A stretch of 64,000 bases of DNA from Collibacillus ludicampi (GTDB lineage Bacteria > Bacillota > Bacilli > Tumebacillales > BOQE01), in contig NZ_BOQE01000001.1 in NCBI RefSeq assembly GCF_023705585.1, forward strand, positions 1,825,001 to 1,889,000, given 5' to 3'. A model generated the notes under the pieces. The model saw nothing but the letters and a program-made list of their open reading frames with translations, was not told the DNA's origin and made no database searches. This document shows positions 8,772 through 17,895 of the stretch, piece after piece. The position numbers were made by a program, and so were the translations under genes. Positions within the stretch are counted from its first letter, which is position 1; each line of letters begins with the position of its first letter.

Positions 8772-9017
8772 GTGAAGCCGTACATTCGCAGGCGTTCCGA
8801 TTTTGTAGGCGATAACTTTGTCGCCGAGCATAATGACGCGGGGATTCTTGTCACACGGGAAGGCAATACGTATCACGTAGGTGTAGAAGTCGATGTGGAT
8901 ACTGTTGTCGAGGTGGAGACGACGAAAGACAAACACCAGGTACAGCCTATTATCGAATCCCTTTTACCCAAGTTAGAGGAGATTCGTGATCATTATCGCA
9001 ATTGTTATCGTGAATAA
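8772..9017 (+). CDS. Hypothetical protein, 81 residues
   Basis: Small soluble protein beginning MKPYIRRRSDFVGDNF, with a basic N-terminus, a beta-rich middle (GNTYHVGVEVDVDTVVEVET) and a helical C-terminal end. The GTG at 8772 has AAAGGGTG eight bases upstream, which decides against longer in-frame starts. I do not recognise a family. It stands alone between ndoA (185 bases upstream, nothing else seen there) and a terminator. Confidence 0.65.
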   Translation: MKPYIRRRSDFVGDNFVAEHNDAGILVTREGNTYHVGVEVDVDTVVEVETTKDKHQVQPIIESLLPKLEEIRDHYRNCYRE

Positions 9018-9054
9018 GTGAACCCGTCTTCCGATAGGTTTCATTTGCATGCAG

Positions 9055-9094
9055 AAAAAAGCCCACACGTTTCGTTGACGTGTGAGCTTTTTGT
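9055..9094. terminator. Bidirectional terminator
   Basis: AAAAAGCCCACACGT and ACGTGTGAGCTTTTT arms around a 7-base loop, with A-rich and T-rich flanks. It serves both the small plus-strand gene and the converging carboxypeptidase gene. Confidence 0.85.
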
Positions 9095-9095
9095 T

Positions 9096-10277
9096 TTATC
9101 CGGGAAGAGATTCGCGCATCTCTTGAGGGAGAGGTTTCTTCCTAAACGCGGATCGCATACGAACCATCATCAAGGTTGTCAGTAGCAAGATGACGATTGT
9201 TCCCGAAACGGGCGACGTTTTGTTTGATGTGATCGGTTGTTGTACGACGAGAGGAATTTTTTTAAGAACTTTTCCGTCTTGAATGATGGTGAGAGTCCCC
9301 ATCTCCGTTCCGGCTGGAACGGGCCCGTTCCAGGGCTTGAGCTCTACCTGCTTTTCGATGGGAGCCGTTCTCGGATAGATGGTTTGAAAACCGTCTGCCG
9401 TGTACATCATTTGCGGTGTGAAGCCCGAAGGTGCGGGATACTCAATGAGCGATTGGCCTTTTCGAAGTGTGAACGTGTCATATTGCGTGTAACCGTATGC
9501 CACCAGTTTTTCGATATCGTCATATGCTCCTTCCAGCGTCGTTTTTAATGTAACGGCAATCAGGAGGATTCCGTTTTCATTGGCCACTTCCGTTAAACAA
9601 GTACCTGCCTGATCGGTGAAACCCGACTTTCCTCCCCAATATGTTTCCGGGTCTTCAAATAGTAATCGATTCTGGTTTTTCAATTCTTTTGGATCGTAGG
9701 AACGTTTCATTGTATACGTTTTTGTATGCAAGGCTTCCTTGATTTGCGGGTATTGCAGGGCTGCGCGAGTCAAAATCGCAAGATCTTTGGCTGTGGAATA
9801 ATGATTCGGATTGTGTAACCCGTTTGGGGTTACGAAATGTGTGTTCTTCATCCCCAAGGCTTTCGCTTTGGCGTTCATCATATCGGCAAACTTTGATACG
9901 GAGCCGGCCACATTTTCAGCGACCATGACGGCCACATCGTTAGCACTGTGAAGCAGGAGGGCATAGAGTGCATCTTTGGCTGTCATTTTTTCACCGGCAC
10001 GTAATGAGATGTTGGTCGGTTCCTGACTTGCCGCAAGTCGACTGGCCGTCAATAGGTCATCCGGCTTTTTGTGTTCCAGCAGCAGGATGGCAGTCATCAG
10101 TTTGGTCAGGCTCGCAGGATAACGTTTCACGTCCTCTTCCTTGGTAAATAGGATGTCACCTGTCGTTCCATCCATGACGACGGCGCTTTGTCCGGACAAT
10201 GTAGGCACTTGTTCTGCATGGGCGGTCAGCGGGCTGAAGAGCAGAAATGCTGCAAGACCTAGGGGAATGATTTTCAT
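9096..10277 (-). CDS. D-alanyl-D-alanine carboxypeptidase (DacF/PBP5-like)
   Basis: 393 residues. A serine peptidase that trims the terminal D-Ala from peptidoglycan pentapeptides outside the membrane. A signal peptide is followed by Ala-His-Ala (cut near residue 21). The active-site triad of motifs is present: SLTK (56-59), SAN in HSANDVAVM, and KSG in GGKSGFTDQAG. A PBP5_C-like domain follows, then a C-terminal hydrophobic helix (IVILLLTTLMMV) and a basic tail, a more complete transmembrane anchor than the usual amphipathic one. Start ATG 10277 is preceded by AAAGGAGG. Confidence 0.93.
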   Translation of the reverse strand: MKIIPLGLAAFLLFSPLTAHAEQVPTLSGQSAVVMDGTTGDILFTKEEDVKRYPASLTKLMTAILLLEHKKPDDLLTASRLAASQEPTNISLRAGEKMTAKDALYALLLHSANDVAVMVAENVAGSVSKFADMMNAKAKALGMKNTHFVTPNGLHNPNHYSTAKDLAILTRAALQYPQIKEALHTKTYTMKRSYDPKELKNQNRLLFEDPETYWGGKSGFTDQAGTCLTEVANENGILLIAVTLKTTLEGAYDDIEKLVAYGYTQYDTFTLRKGQSLIEYPAPSGFTPQMMYTADGFQTIYPRTAPIEKQVELKPWNGPVPAGTEMGTLTIIQDGKVLKKIPLVVQQPITSNKTSPVSGTIVILLLTTLMMVRMRSAFRKKPLPQEMRESLPG

Positions 10278-10343
10278 AGAGGTGCCTCCTTTCCTCCCTA
10301 TCAAGCTATGAATGTGTATGCTAGAGTATGACTCGATGGCGGA

Positions 10344-10373
10344 TTGACTATATGAAAAACAATTGGATATAAT
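10344..10373 (+). promoter_or_regulatory. Promoter of the alaS leader
   Basis: TTGACT (10344-10349), 18-base spacer, TATAAT (10368-10373). Transcription would start near 10380, just before the T-box. Confidence 0.75.
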
Positions 10374-10380
10374 GATACAG

Positions 10381-10630
10381 TGAGATTTATAATGCAAAAG
10401 CGATGCGGGAGCGGAGTACGAAGCAGTCCACAGTCAGAGAGAGAACCCCGTTGGCTGAAAGGGTTTTCCTGTGAAGGGCTTCCGAAGCTACTCCTAAGGC
10501 GCAATTGAAAGATTGACGGTTCGTGTCCGTTATCGCACGTCTGAGGTGACATGGCGTTTTTTGCCGTGTAATCAGGGTGGTACCGCGAAAGGAATGCCTT
10601 TCGTCCCTGTGGGGGCGAGAGGTTTTTTTA
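10381..10630 (+). promoter_or_regulatory. T-box riboswitch, alanine type
   Basis: It senses uncharged tRNA-Ala and controls alaS by antitermination. The T-box sequence AGGGTGGTACCGCG lies at 10574-10587 and is followed by a G+C-rich terminator arm and a T run (about 10615-10629). Stem I carries the AGAGA and CTGAAAG segments, and the specifier is probably GCT (10487-10489) in GAAGCTACTCC, an alanine codon matching the downstream gene. Confidence 0.93.
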
Positions 10631-10875
10631 GTTTTCAAAGTAACCCTCCATGCCGCAAGCGGCGTCACCAGAGGATGAAAAATTTCATGTGTGGAAAAGA
10701 AGTTTGAGGCTGCCAGAAGCAACGGAGTGTCTTTTGGGTGGATTGTATCGCTTTGCAGCGCAGAGGTGAGTTGAAGGTCGTTCCGCAACCTTTGTTAAGA
10801 GATCGGGCGGGACGACCTTCATCGAACCCAAGCGCAAAGCGATACATCCACCCAAGCACTCATTTTCAAAATAAC
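10629..10875 (+). repeat. Nested palindromic element, copy 2 (short form)
   Basis: Same family as at 374-722 but without stems B and C. It has GCCGCAAGCGGC (10652-10663), outer arms with TATCGCTTTGC and GCAAAGCGATA, and an inner stem GAAGGTCGTTCCGC / GCGGGACGACCTTC closed by a short loop. Boundary repeats TAGTTTTCAAAGTAACC and CTCATTTTCAAAATAAC flank it. It lies directly after the T-box terminator, so every antiterminated alaS transcript carries this hairpin. Confidence 0.85.
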
Positions 10876-10909
10876 GCTCATTTTCAAAGCAGAAGAAAGG
10901 AGTTTCCTC

Positions 10910-13540
10910 ATGAAATCAGCAGAGATCCGCGAAAGATTTCTTGCGTTTTTCGCATCCAAGGGACATGAGATCGTTCCTTCCGCTTCTCTGATCCCGTACA
11001 ACGACCCTTCTTTATTATGGATTAATGCTGGAATGGCACCGTTAAAGAAGTATTTTGACGGTTCCGAGATTCCGCGCAATCCGCGTATGACCAATTCGCA
11101 AAAGTGTATCCGAACCAATGATATTGAAAACGTGGGAAAAACAGCACGCCACCATACATTTTTTGAAATGTTGGGCAACTTTTCGATCGGTGATTATTTC
11201 AAGAGAGAAGCAATCCATTGGGCGTGGGAATTCCTCACGAAAGAAATCGGGTTTGAGCCTGAGCGTCTGTCTGTGACCATTCACCCGGAAGATGATGAAG
11301 CGTACGACATCTGGGCGAAAGAGATCGGCGTTCCGGATGAGCGCATCATTCGTTTGGAAGACAATTTCTGGGATATCGGAGAAGGACCCTGCGGACCTTG
11401 CTCAGAGATTTTCTATGACCGCCAGCTGGAAGGTTGTAAGAATCCGGATTGTAAGGCCGGTTGCGATTGCGATCGTTTCCTGGAAGTTTGGAACCTCGTG
11501 TTTTCACAGTTCAATCACAATCCGGATGGTACCTATACTCCATTGCCGAAGAAGAATATCGATACCGGCATGGGTCTGGAACGTATGGCTTCCCTCTTGC
11601 AGAACGGTGAAACGAACTTCGATACCGATTTGTTCCTGCCGATCATTGAGGAAGTGTCCCGCCTGTCCGGCAAGCCGTATCATCAGGAACAGGATTGGGA
11701 TGTAGCGATGAAAGTGATCGCCGACCATATCCGTACGGTGACGTTCTCCGTAGGCGATGGTGCGCTTCCATCGAATGAGGGGCGCGGGTATGTGATTCGT
11801 CGCCTTCTGCGCCGCGCGGTCCGTTACGGAAAGGTACTGGGGATCGAGAAGCCGTTCCTCTATACATTGGTTTCCGTAGTTGGCGACATCATGGGTGTGC
11901 ATTATCCTGAAGTCGTTGAAAAGCGCGCCTTCATTGAGCGGGTGATCAAAGCGGAAGAGGAACGTTTCTCGGAAACTTTGCATGAAGGAGAAAACATCCT
12001 CAACGAAGTGATCGCGACCCTTAAGAAAGAAGGAAAAACGGTGATCCCGGGTTCAGACGCGTTCCGCTTGTATGACACATACGGGTTCCCGATCGATCTG
12101 ACGGAAGATATCGCTTTCGAACAAGGGTTTACCGTCGACCGAAAGGGATTCGAAGAAGCGTTGAACGAACAACGTGAACGTGCGCGCGCTGCACGCAAGG
12201 ATGTGACTTCGATGCATGTGCAAAGCAACGTCTTCGAAGAACTGGGAGAACTGCAAGCGACATTTGTAGGATATACGGAGCTTGCGACGGCCTCCAAAGT
12301 GCTGGCCATCTTAAAAGATGGTCAACCGGTGGAGTCGGCGGAGGAAGGGGATGTCATCGAACTGATCCTCGACCGTACTCCGTTCTATGCGGAATCTGGG
12401 GGGCAAGTGGCGGATAAAGGGATCATCTCCGTAGGAGAGAAGGCACAGATTCAGGTGCTGGATGTGCAGAAGGCACCGAACGGATATCATATGCACAAAG
12501 CGAAAGTCATCGCCGGTGTCGTAGAAGTGCTCGATACGGCCGAAGCGGTGATCGATGCGGAAAAACGTACTGATATTACGAAGAATCATACGGCTACCCA
12601 CTTGTTGCACAAAGCGTTGCGTGAAGTTTTGGGAGAGCATGTGGCACAAGCAGGTTCGCTCGTGGAAGCGGAACGTTTGCGCTTCGACTTCTCTCATCTC
12701 GGGGCGATGACGCCTGAAGAGATCCGTGAAGTTGAACGACGCGTCAATGAGCAGATCTGGGCGAATCAACCGGTCATCATCCGCGAAATGCCAATCGAAG
12801 AAGCCAAAGCGATGGGGGCAATGGCGCTGTTCGGTGAAAAATACGGTGATGTCGTACGCGTGGTACAAGCGGGCGACTATTCGATCGAACTGTGCGGCGG
12901 TTGCCACGTACGCTCCACGGGAGAGATCGGCATGTTCAAGATCCTCTCCGAGTCTTCGATCGCTTCCGGTGTGCGCCGCATCGAAGCCGTTACCGGACGC
13001 GGTGCCTACGCGTTTGTCCAACAGCAGACAGATCTGTTGGAAGAAGCGGCAGAAAAATTGAAAGCCAACGTGAACGATCTTCCGACTCGTATTGAACACC
13101 TGCAAGCGACAGTGAAAGAGCTTAATAAAGAGATCGAATCGCTCAAAGGCAAGCTCGCATCGTATGAAGTGAAAGCATTGATCGACAAAGTCCAGGAAGT
13201 TGAAGGGATCCGCTACGTGGCGGCAGCGCTTGAAGGGCTGGACATGGACGGTTTGCGGGCCGTAGCGGAAGATCTGCGCAATCGCTTGGAGTCTGGCGTG
13301 GTCGTAGTCGGTACGGCTGGAGAGGGAAAAGTCAATTTTGTTGCGGCTGTCACGAAAGATCTTGTAGCCAAGGGATTGCAGGCGGGCAAGATTGTGAAAG
13401 AGGTCGCTACTATTGCGGGAGGCGGCGGTGGTGGCCGTCCGGAACTTGCACAGGCGGGAGGAAAAGATCCGTCCAAATTGAAAGACGCCATCGCACAAGT
13501 CGCGGACATTTTAAAAAGCCAACTTGCACATGTAAAATAA
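10910..13540 (+). CDS. alaS: Alanyl-tRNA synthetase
   Basis: 876 residues, full length. The class II catalytic domain (about 1-440; [17 protein letters not shown], and [16 protein letters not shown]) charges tRNA-Ala. The editing domain (about 555-715) has HTATHLLH and CGGCH metal ligands for clearing Ser and Gly mischarges. A coiled coil (about 725-765) leads to the DHHA1/C-Ala domain with a glycine-rich run near residue 840. Start ATG 10910 follows AAAGGAG. Regulated by the T-box upstream. Confidence 0.97.
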   Translation: MKSAEIRERFLAFFASKGHEIVPSASLIPYNDPSLLWINAGMAPLKKYFDGSEIPRNPRMTNSQKCIRTNDIENVGKTARHHTFFEMLGNFSIGDYFKREAIHWAWEFLTKEIGFEPERLSVTIHPEDDEAYDIWAKEIGVPDERIIRLEDNFWDIGEGPCGPCSEIFYDRQLEGCKNPDCKAGCDCDRFLEVWNLVFSQFNHNPDGTYTPLPKKNIDTGMGLERMASLLQNGETNFDTDLFLPIIEEVSRLSGKPYHQEQDWDVAMKVIADHIRTVTFSVGDGALPSNEGRGYVIRRLLRRAVRYGKVLGIEKPFLYTLVSVVGDIMGVHYPEVVEKRAFIERVIKAEEERFSETLHEGENILNEVIATLKKEGKTVIPGSDAFRLYDTYGFPIDLTEDIAFEQGFTVDRKGFEEALNEQRERARAARKDVTSMHVQSNVFEELGELQATFVGYTELATASKVLAILKDGQPVESAEEGDVIELILDRTPFYAESGGQVADKGIISVGEKAQIQVLDVQKAPNGYHMHKAKVIAGVVEVLDTAEAVIDAEKRTDITKNHTATHLLHKALREVLGEHVAQAGSLVEAERLRFDFSHLGAMTPEEIREVERRVNEQIWANQPVIIREMPIEEAKAMGAMALFGEKYGDVVRVVQAGDYSIELCGGCHVRSTGEIGMFKILSESSIASGVRRIEAVTGRGAYAFVQQQTDLLEEAAEKLKANVNDLPTRIEHLQATVKELNKEIESLKGKLASYEVKALIDKVQEVEGIRYVAAALEGLDMDGLRAVAEDLRNRLESGVVVVGTAGEGKVNFVAAVTKDLVAKGLQAGKIVKEVATIAGGGGGGRPELAQAGGKDPSKLKDAIAQVADILKSQLAHVK

Positions 13541-13553
13541 AAGAGTAAGGAAA

Positions 13554-13583
13554 GGCGCCCTGGAGTTCCGGGTGCCTTTTCTT
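13554..13583 (+). terminator. Terminator of alaS
   Basis: GGCGCCC and GGGTGCC arms around a 9-base loop, followed by TTTTCTT. Confidence 0.85.
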
Positions 13584-13673
13584 ATCGTCATGATTCTCTT
13601 TGTAGTCACATGTTTTTGACAACAAATTTGTGGTATGATGACGATTGTATTCTTGAAACGTGAGGAGATGGGT

Positions 13674-14861
13674 TTGGAAACATATCGTTTGAAAAAAATG
13701 TCGGAGACCAAAATTGTTTACCGAAGTTTATCTATGGTTTATTTTCTTTTTTTCTTCGGGATTGGTGCTCTGTATACATTGTTGCCACTCTACTATCAAA
13801 AGTTCGGCTTAAGCGGTACACAAATTGGGACGATCATGGCGGTCGGGCCGGTGATTTCGATTCTTTTCCAGCCGGTGTGGGGAATGATTTGTGACCGATT
13901 TCAAGCTGAACAAAAGGTATTGGCTTGTGCGCTTACTTGTGCGGCTTCGATCGCTTTGCTTTTCCCTCTGATGCATGGATTTATCGCGTTTCTTCTCTTG
14001 TTTGCAGGATTACAGCTTTTCCAGAGCGCGATCAATCCGATTACCGATTCCATTACCCTTTCCTTCGTACAAAAACAAGGCGGGGATTACGGAAATATCC
14101 GTCTGTTCGGAGCGATCGGTTTTGCTGTAGCTGTCTGGTTTACGGGTACACTCGCAGAACGCTTCGGTCTCGTGGTCATTTTCTATGTGTATGCGGGTGC
14201 CTTTCTGCTTGGACTTTGGTGGGTGAGACAGTTTCCGAAAGTGCATCGAGAAAAGACCGGAAGCGTTTGGAGCGGTTTAGGCCGATTGTTACGCTTGCCC
14301 AAGTATGTGATCTTCTTGGGATCTGCTTTTCTTATTTTCGGGCCGATGAACGCGCATAACTACTATTTTTCCCTGCTTTATACAAAGATCGGCGGAACGG
14401 TCGCGGGAGTGGGTGTCGCCTTCCTGTTGTTTGCCGGTTCGGAAGCCCCCGCGATGAAAGTGGCGGGATCGCTGATTCGCAAGTATGGGATTTTGACCAT
14501 TCTGATTGTAGCTGGAGTAGTTTCTGCATTGAGGTGGGGATGGTATGCAAGCACCCCATCGGCCGCCTGGGTGATCATGCTTTTCTTTATTCAAGGCATG
14601 TCGGTGGGTCTCTATTTACCGGCGGCAGCCACATTTATACGTGAACATGCACCGCGCGAAGTGCAGGTGACTGCGCAAGCACTCTATTCGTCATTCGGAA
14701 ATGGACTCGGCACCATGTTTACCAGCTTTATTGGCGGTGTACTGTACGACCGCTCCGGAATCTTTTCAACGTATCTTTATTTTTCATTCTCTACCGTTGT
14801 CGGCATACTTCTTGTCATCGCGATTACAGTCTTGAACACGAGAACCAGTCGTCAGGGGTGA
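13674..14861 (+). CDS. MFS transporter (MFS_1-like / proton symporter type)
   Basis: About 395 residues with 12 predicted membrane helices. The N-terminal pattern (YFLFFFGIGALYTLLPLYYQ, then GLSGTQIGTIMAVGPVISIL) and the PVWGMICDR loop resemble the MFS_1-like family that includes phenylpropionate and sugar/proton symporters. Substrate unknown. An extended -10 (TGGTATGAT, 13630-13638) lies just upstream, so the ATG at 13635 cannot be the start; the TTG at 13674, six bases after GAGGAG, is preferred. Its stop overlaps the Shine-Dalgarno of the CbiX-like gene. Confidence 0.85.
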   Translation: METYRLKKMSETKIVYRSLSMVYFLFFFGIGALYTLLPLYYQKFGLSGTQIGTIMAVGPVISILFQPVWGMICDRFQAEQKVLACALTCAASIALLFPLMHGFIAFLLLFAGLQLFQSAINPITDSITLSFVQKQGGDYGNIRLFGAIGFAVAVWFTGTLAERFGLVVIFYVYAGAFLLGLWWVRQFPKVHREKTGSVWSGLGRLLRLPKYVIFLGSAFLIFGPMNAHNYYFSLLYTKIGGTVAGVGVAFLLFAGSEAPAMKVAGSLIRKYGILTILIVAGVVSALRWGWYASTPSAAWVIMLFFIQGMSVGLYLPAAATFIREHAPREVQVTAQALYSSFGNGLGTMFTSFIGGVLYDRSGIFSTYLYFSFSTVVGILLVIAITVLNTRTSRQG

Positions 14862-14866
14862 ATTTC

Positions 14867-15253
14867 TTGTCAAGGAAAGGCATCTTGCTGATTGCACATG
14901 GTTCACCGATTTTAGGTGAGACCGATGCGTTGTTTGCCATCGCACAAGAGGTACAAAGAAGGCTCCCCGATAGTATCACGGAGGTCGCCTTTCTTGATTT
15001 TAACGAACCGCGGATTGAAGAGGGAGTCAAGAGGTTCATGGTACAAGAAATCAGCGAATTGATTCTTGTTCCATATTTTCTATCGAATGGATTTTTAGCA
15101 AAAAAAGCATTACATCGGGCCGAAATAGCGGCGAAAAATCATCTTCGCGTGCCTGTTCGTTGTGCCGTCCCGATCGGTTTTGACGAGCGTTTGCTTGATG
15201 TAATCAAAGAACGGATCGAAGCCGTTAAGTATACAAAGGAATTTGAAAAATGA
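14867..15253 (+). CDS. CbiX/SirB-like chelatase family protein
   Basis: About 128 residues, a single CbiX domain. Family members insert Co or Fe into sirohydrochlorin. Visible signatures are GILLIAHGSP at the N-terminus (metal-binding His) and LILVPYFLSNGFL. A second conserved His usually follows the latter motif; ALHRAEIAAKNH may supply it. The TTG at 14867 is seven bases after AGGGGTG; the GTG at 14858 overlaps the previous stop. No other tetrapyrrole genes are nearby, so the substrate is uncertain. Confidence 0.75.
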   Translation: MSRKGILLIAHGSPILGETDALFAIAQEVQRRLPDSITEVAFLDFNEPRIEEGVKRFMVQEISELILVPYFLSNGFLAKKALHRAEIAAKNHLRVPVRCAVPIGFDERLLDVIKERIEAVKYTKEFEK

Positions 15254-15346
15254 GTACAAATTCGACAAAAACTATCAAAATATCCTATGGATATATATGG
15301 AAGGATGTCGTATACTGAGAGTAATAAATGATTCGGGGGTATAGGG

Positions 15347-15562
15347 ATGGCAACTGAGATGAAGCTCCTGCAAACGATTGAACAGGTACGTGAACAAATG
15401 TACAAAGTTGCTCGTGCCAACCGCATGAACTTGGTGGCCGATGACATCGTTTCGATCAGTCACACACTCGATTGGTTGCTCGTCAAAGTTCAGCGGGAGC
15501 GAATGGAAACCTGGAGAAGGAAACAAAAGCGTTCCTTGGTATCAGGGAATGATGGTAACTAA
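15347..15562 (+). CDS. Spo0E-like aspartyl-phosphate phosphatase
   Basis: 71 residues. Short two-helix protein of the Spo0E family that removes phosphate from Spo0A~P and so delays sporulation. The signature is seen in SISHTLDWLLVKVQ (consensus SxxLDxLI), preceded by the first helix LLQTIEQVREQMYKVA. Stand-alone gene with its own terminator. Together with the Sda-like gene near 61.7 kb it gives two sporulation brakes in this window. Confidence 0.8.
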   Translation: MATEMKLLQTIEQVREQMYKVARANRMNLVADDIVSISHTLDWLLVKVQRERMETWRRKQKRSLVSGNDGN

Positions 15563-15572
15563 ACTGCAAACC

Positions 15573-15604
15573 GGCTCTGCCCAAAGGGCAGGGCTTTATT
15601 TTTG
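15573..15604 (+). terminator. Terminator of the Spo0E-like gene
   Basis: GGCTCTGCCC-AAA-GGGCAGGGCT stem followed by TTATTTTT. Confidence 0.8.
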
Positions 15605-15963
15605 CCCTGTTGACATGCCCCAAGATACTTTTCACTGATCTGTTGCTTCGTAACGGCTGAGGCGGTTAAGAAATATTTTTAATAAATTGTATGACCATTC
15701 AATAAACGTGCAATAATTGAAATAGGATCCGGATATCGAATTCTTATGTTGCAACATGATGCATTCGATGATATAATCAAAAATCGTGTGAAATGGGAGA
15801 TCACTTAATGAAACGAGCAAATTCGAGGGTTTCAAACGCTTGAAATAAACGGGAACTGTTTCGAAAAATCTTTTGTATCCGCCCAAGGCAAGTGTAAAGT
15901 ATGATAAATTTTGTCAACTTCTTAAACATTTCTAGAAACTTAGAAATTTTTGAAGAAAGATGC

Positions 15964-16023
15964 TTGAAAATCGACAAAAGATGAAATACTGTTATTAGTG
16001 GTTTATCCGCAATGACCGGTCAT
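15964..16023 (+). promoter_or_regulatory. codY promoter with a 12-bp palindrome
   Basis: TTGAAA (15964-15969), 17-base spacer, TACTGT (15987-15992). A perfect palindrome ATGACCGGTCAT lies at 16012-16023, roughly +12 to +24 of the transcript, well placed for a repressor. The stretch before it (15605-15960) is A+T-rich and holds no gene I can support. Confidence 0.5.
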
Positions 16024-16062
16024 GCTAGATGAAAAAGAATTTTGATGGAAAAGGTGATAGAG

Positions 16063-16842
16063 ATGGAATTGTTGGAAAAAATTCAACGGTTTAATCGGAT
16101 GTTACAAAAATCGGCCGTACAAGGCGTAGATTTCAAAGAATTGGCGAAACTGCTTTCCGAGATGGTGCATGCAAACGTCTATATTGTAGGCAAACATGGC
16201 AAAATCCTCGGTTACGGGCTGGCCGAATATGAACTTACCCTCGAATGGAATCAAATTATGAATGTGGATCGTCGTTTCCCTGGCGAGTTTAATGAACATC
16301 TTCTGCGAATCGACGAAACGGTGAAAAACATCGAAGATAAGAGCCAGTTCCTCGTGTTCTCCGAAGAAGAAAATGAAGTATTCAAGAAGAAGAATATTAC
16401 GATCGTGCCGATCCGCGGGGGTGGGGAACGCCTCGGTACATTGGTTCTCGCACGTTTGCAGAACAAGTTTGAAGATGAAGATCTGATCCTCGCCGAATAC
16501 GGGGCTACGGTTGTCGGGATGGAGATCATCCGTTCCGAACAGGAAATGATGCAAGAAAATGCACGCAACCGTGCGATTGTAAGTTTGGCGATCGAATCGC
16601 TTTCCTTCTCCGAACAAGAAGCGATTCAGCATATCTTCCAAGAGCTTGATGGCAGCGAAGGTCTCCTTGTCGCTTCGAAAGTGGCGGATCGTGTAGGTAT
16701 CACTCGTTCCGTGATTGTGAACGCCATCCGCAAGCTGGAGTCTGCCGGCGTGATTGAATCGCGTTCTCTTGGAATGAAGGGTACGTACATCAAAGTCTTG
16801 AACCCGTTGTTCCTTGAACAATTGGAGAAATTAAATAAATAA
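16063..16842 (+). CDS. codY: GTP- and isoleucine-sensing global regulator CodY
   Basis: 259 residues, exactly the B. subtilis length. An N-terminal GAF domain (about 1-155) binds branched-chain amino acids; a linker helix and a winged helix-turn-helix (about 185-259; SKVADRVGITRSVIVNAIRK) bind the CodY box. It represses amino-acid uptake, competence and sporulation genes during growth. ATG 16063 follows AAAAGGTGA; an upstream ATG at 16042 lacks a ribosome site. Here it is not in the xerC-clpQY-codY order of B. subtilis. Confidence 0.97.
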   Translation: MELLEKIQRFNRMLQKSAVQGVDFKELAKLLSEMVHANVYIVGKHGKILGYGLAEYELTLEWNQIMNVDRRFPGEFNEHLLRIDETVKNIEDKSQFLVFSEEENEVFKKKNITIVPIRGGGERLGTLVLARLQNKFEDEDLILAEYGATVVGMEIIRSEQEMMQENARNRAIVSLAIESLSFSEQEAIQHIFQELDGSEGLLVASKVADRVGITRSVIVNAIRKLESAGVIESRSLGMKGTYIKVLNPLFLEQLEKLNK

Positions 16843-16854
16843 TGATAGAATCAG

Positions 16855-16884
16855 AGATGCCCTTATCTAGTGGGCATCTTTTTT
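16855..16884 (+). terminator. Terminator of codY
   Basis: AGATGCCC / GGGCATCT stem with a 9-base loop, followed by TTTTT. Confidence 0.9.
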
Positions 16885-16901
16885 ATTGAGAGGTGCAAAG
16901 A

Positions 16902-17573
16902 TTGCTGAATGGGGATGGGATTTTGCTCTCCAAGATTTACGACGCACTTTTTCAGTATTTTGGTCCACGGCATTGGTGGCCTGCCGAAACGGCGGAAGAA
17001 GTCGTGATCGGCGCGATTCTTGTGCAGGGTGTTGCTTGGTCGAATGTTGAAAAAGCCATTTCCCGTTTGAAACATGCCGGATTGCTTTCTTTAAACGCCA
17101 TCCATCGTGCGGATGAATCCGTGCTGGCGGAATGTGTGAGATCGACGTTATATTATCGGATGAAAGTGAAAAAGCTTAAGGCTTTCGCTGGCCATATCGC
17201 GCAACATTACGAAGGAAAGCTGGAAAGTCTGTTTGACAAGCCGATGGGAGAAGCGCGAAAGGAATTGCTTCAGATCTACGGAATCGGTCCAGAAACGGCA
17301 GATTCCATTCTCTTATACGCGGGAGGGCTTCCTACATTTGTGGTGGATGCGTATACGCGGAGGATCTTTTCGCGTATGGGGTATGTGGAGGAGAAGATTC
17401 CATACGAAGATTTGCGGAGATTTTTTATGGAGAGGCTCCCGCAATCTACCGAATTATTTAATGAATACCACGCACTCCTCGTCGAATTAGGAAAACAGAT
17501 ATGTACAGCCCGAAAACCAAAGTGTGGTATATGTCCGTTGGGAGAATGGTGTAAAGGCAAGGACAAGATATGA
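16902..17573 (+). CDS. Endonuclease III-like DNA glycosylase (HhH-GPD, 4Fe-4S)
   Basis: About 223 residues. Base-excision repair glycosylase fold: helix-hairpin-helix LLQIYGIGPETADSILLYA, catalytic Asp in FVVDAYTRRIF, and a C-terminal iron-sulfur loop C-x6-C-x2-C-x5-C (CTARKPKCGICPLGEWC). At the place where Nth has the Schiff-base lysine (GxGxKTA) this protein has Glu, so it is probably monofunctional like MutY or Mig rather than a lyase. The TTG at 16902, following GAGAGGTG, is the likely start. Confidence 0.85.
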   Translation: MLNGDGILLSKIYDALFQYFGPRHWWPAETAEEVVIGAILVQGVAWSNVEKAISRLKHAGLLSLNAIHRADESVLAECVRSTLYYRMKVKKLKAFAGHIAQHYEGKLESLFDKPMGEARKELLQIYGIGPETADSILLYAGGLPTFVVDAYTRRIFSRMGYVEEKIPYEDLRRFFMERLPQSTELFNEYHALLVELGKQICTARKPKCGICPLGEWCKGKDKI

Positions 17574-17664
17574 TCAATGGTCTTTGCGAATACAGGTTGT
17601 CCTTGTGAGTATTCGTTTGGGTATATTTGGTGCTGACGCCCGCGTAAAATTGATCACATTGAAA

Positions 17665-17700
17665 AATAACAGGATCTCATTTGCATCCTGTTATTTTTTA
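17665..17700 (+). terminator. Terminator after the glycosylase gene
   Basis: AATAACAGGAT / ATCCTGTTATT stem followed by TTTTT. The rest of 17574-17895 shows no gene. Confidence 0.85.
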
Positions 17701-17895
17701 TAGTCGAAAAATTTCACCTTCGCGAAATTAAGGTACATCATTATAATTTTGGATATAACCTTCAATCAACCGAAAATAGCACATCGATGAATCTGTCATA
17801 TGACGATTTGTTTGCGAACGACCCTATCCCAATCATCAGAAATCCATACGGTTTCACAATGGCAGTTCATAATCATACGGAAAGGGGAATGCAAG

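Noticed and set aside
12311-13498. 395-codon open frame antisense to alaS
   Set aside because: It is a shadow of the alaS codon pattern, rich in Phe, Arg and His, without a start signal; alaS itself is beyond doubt.
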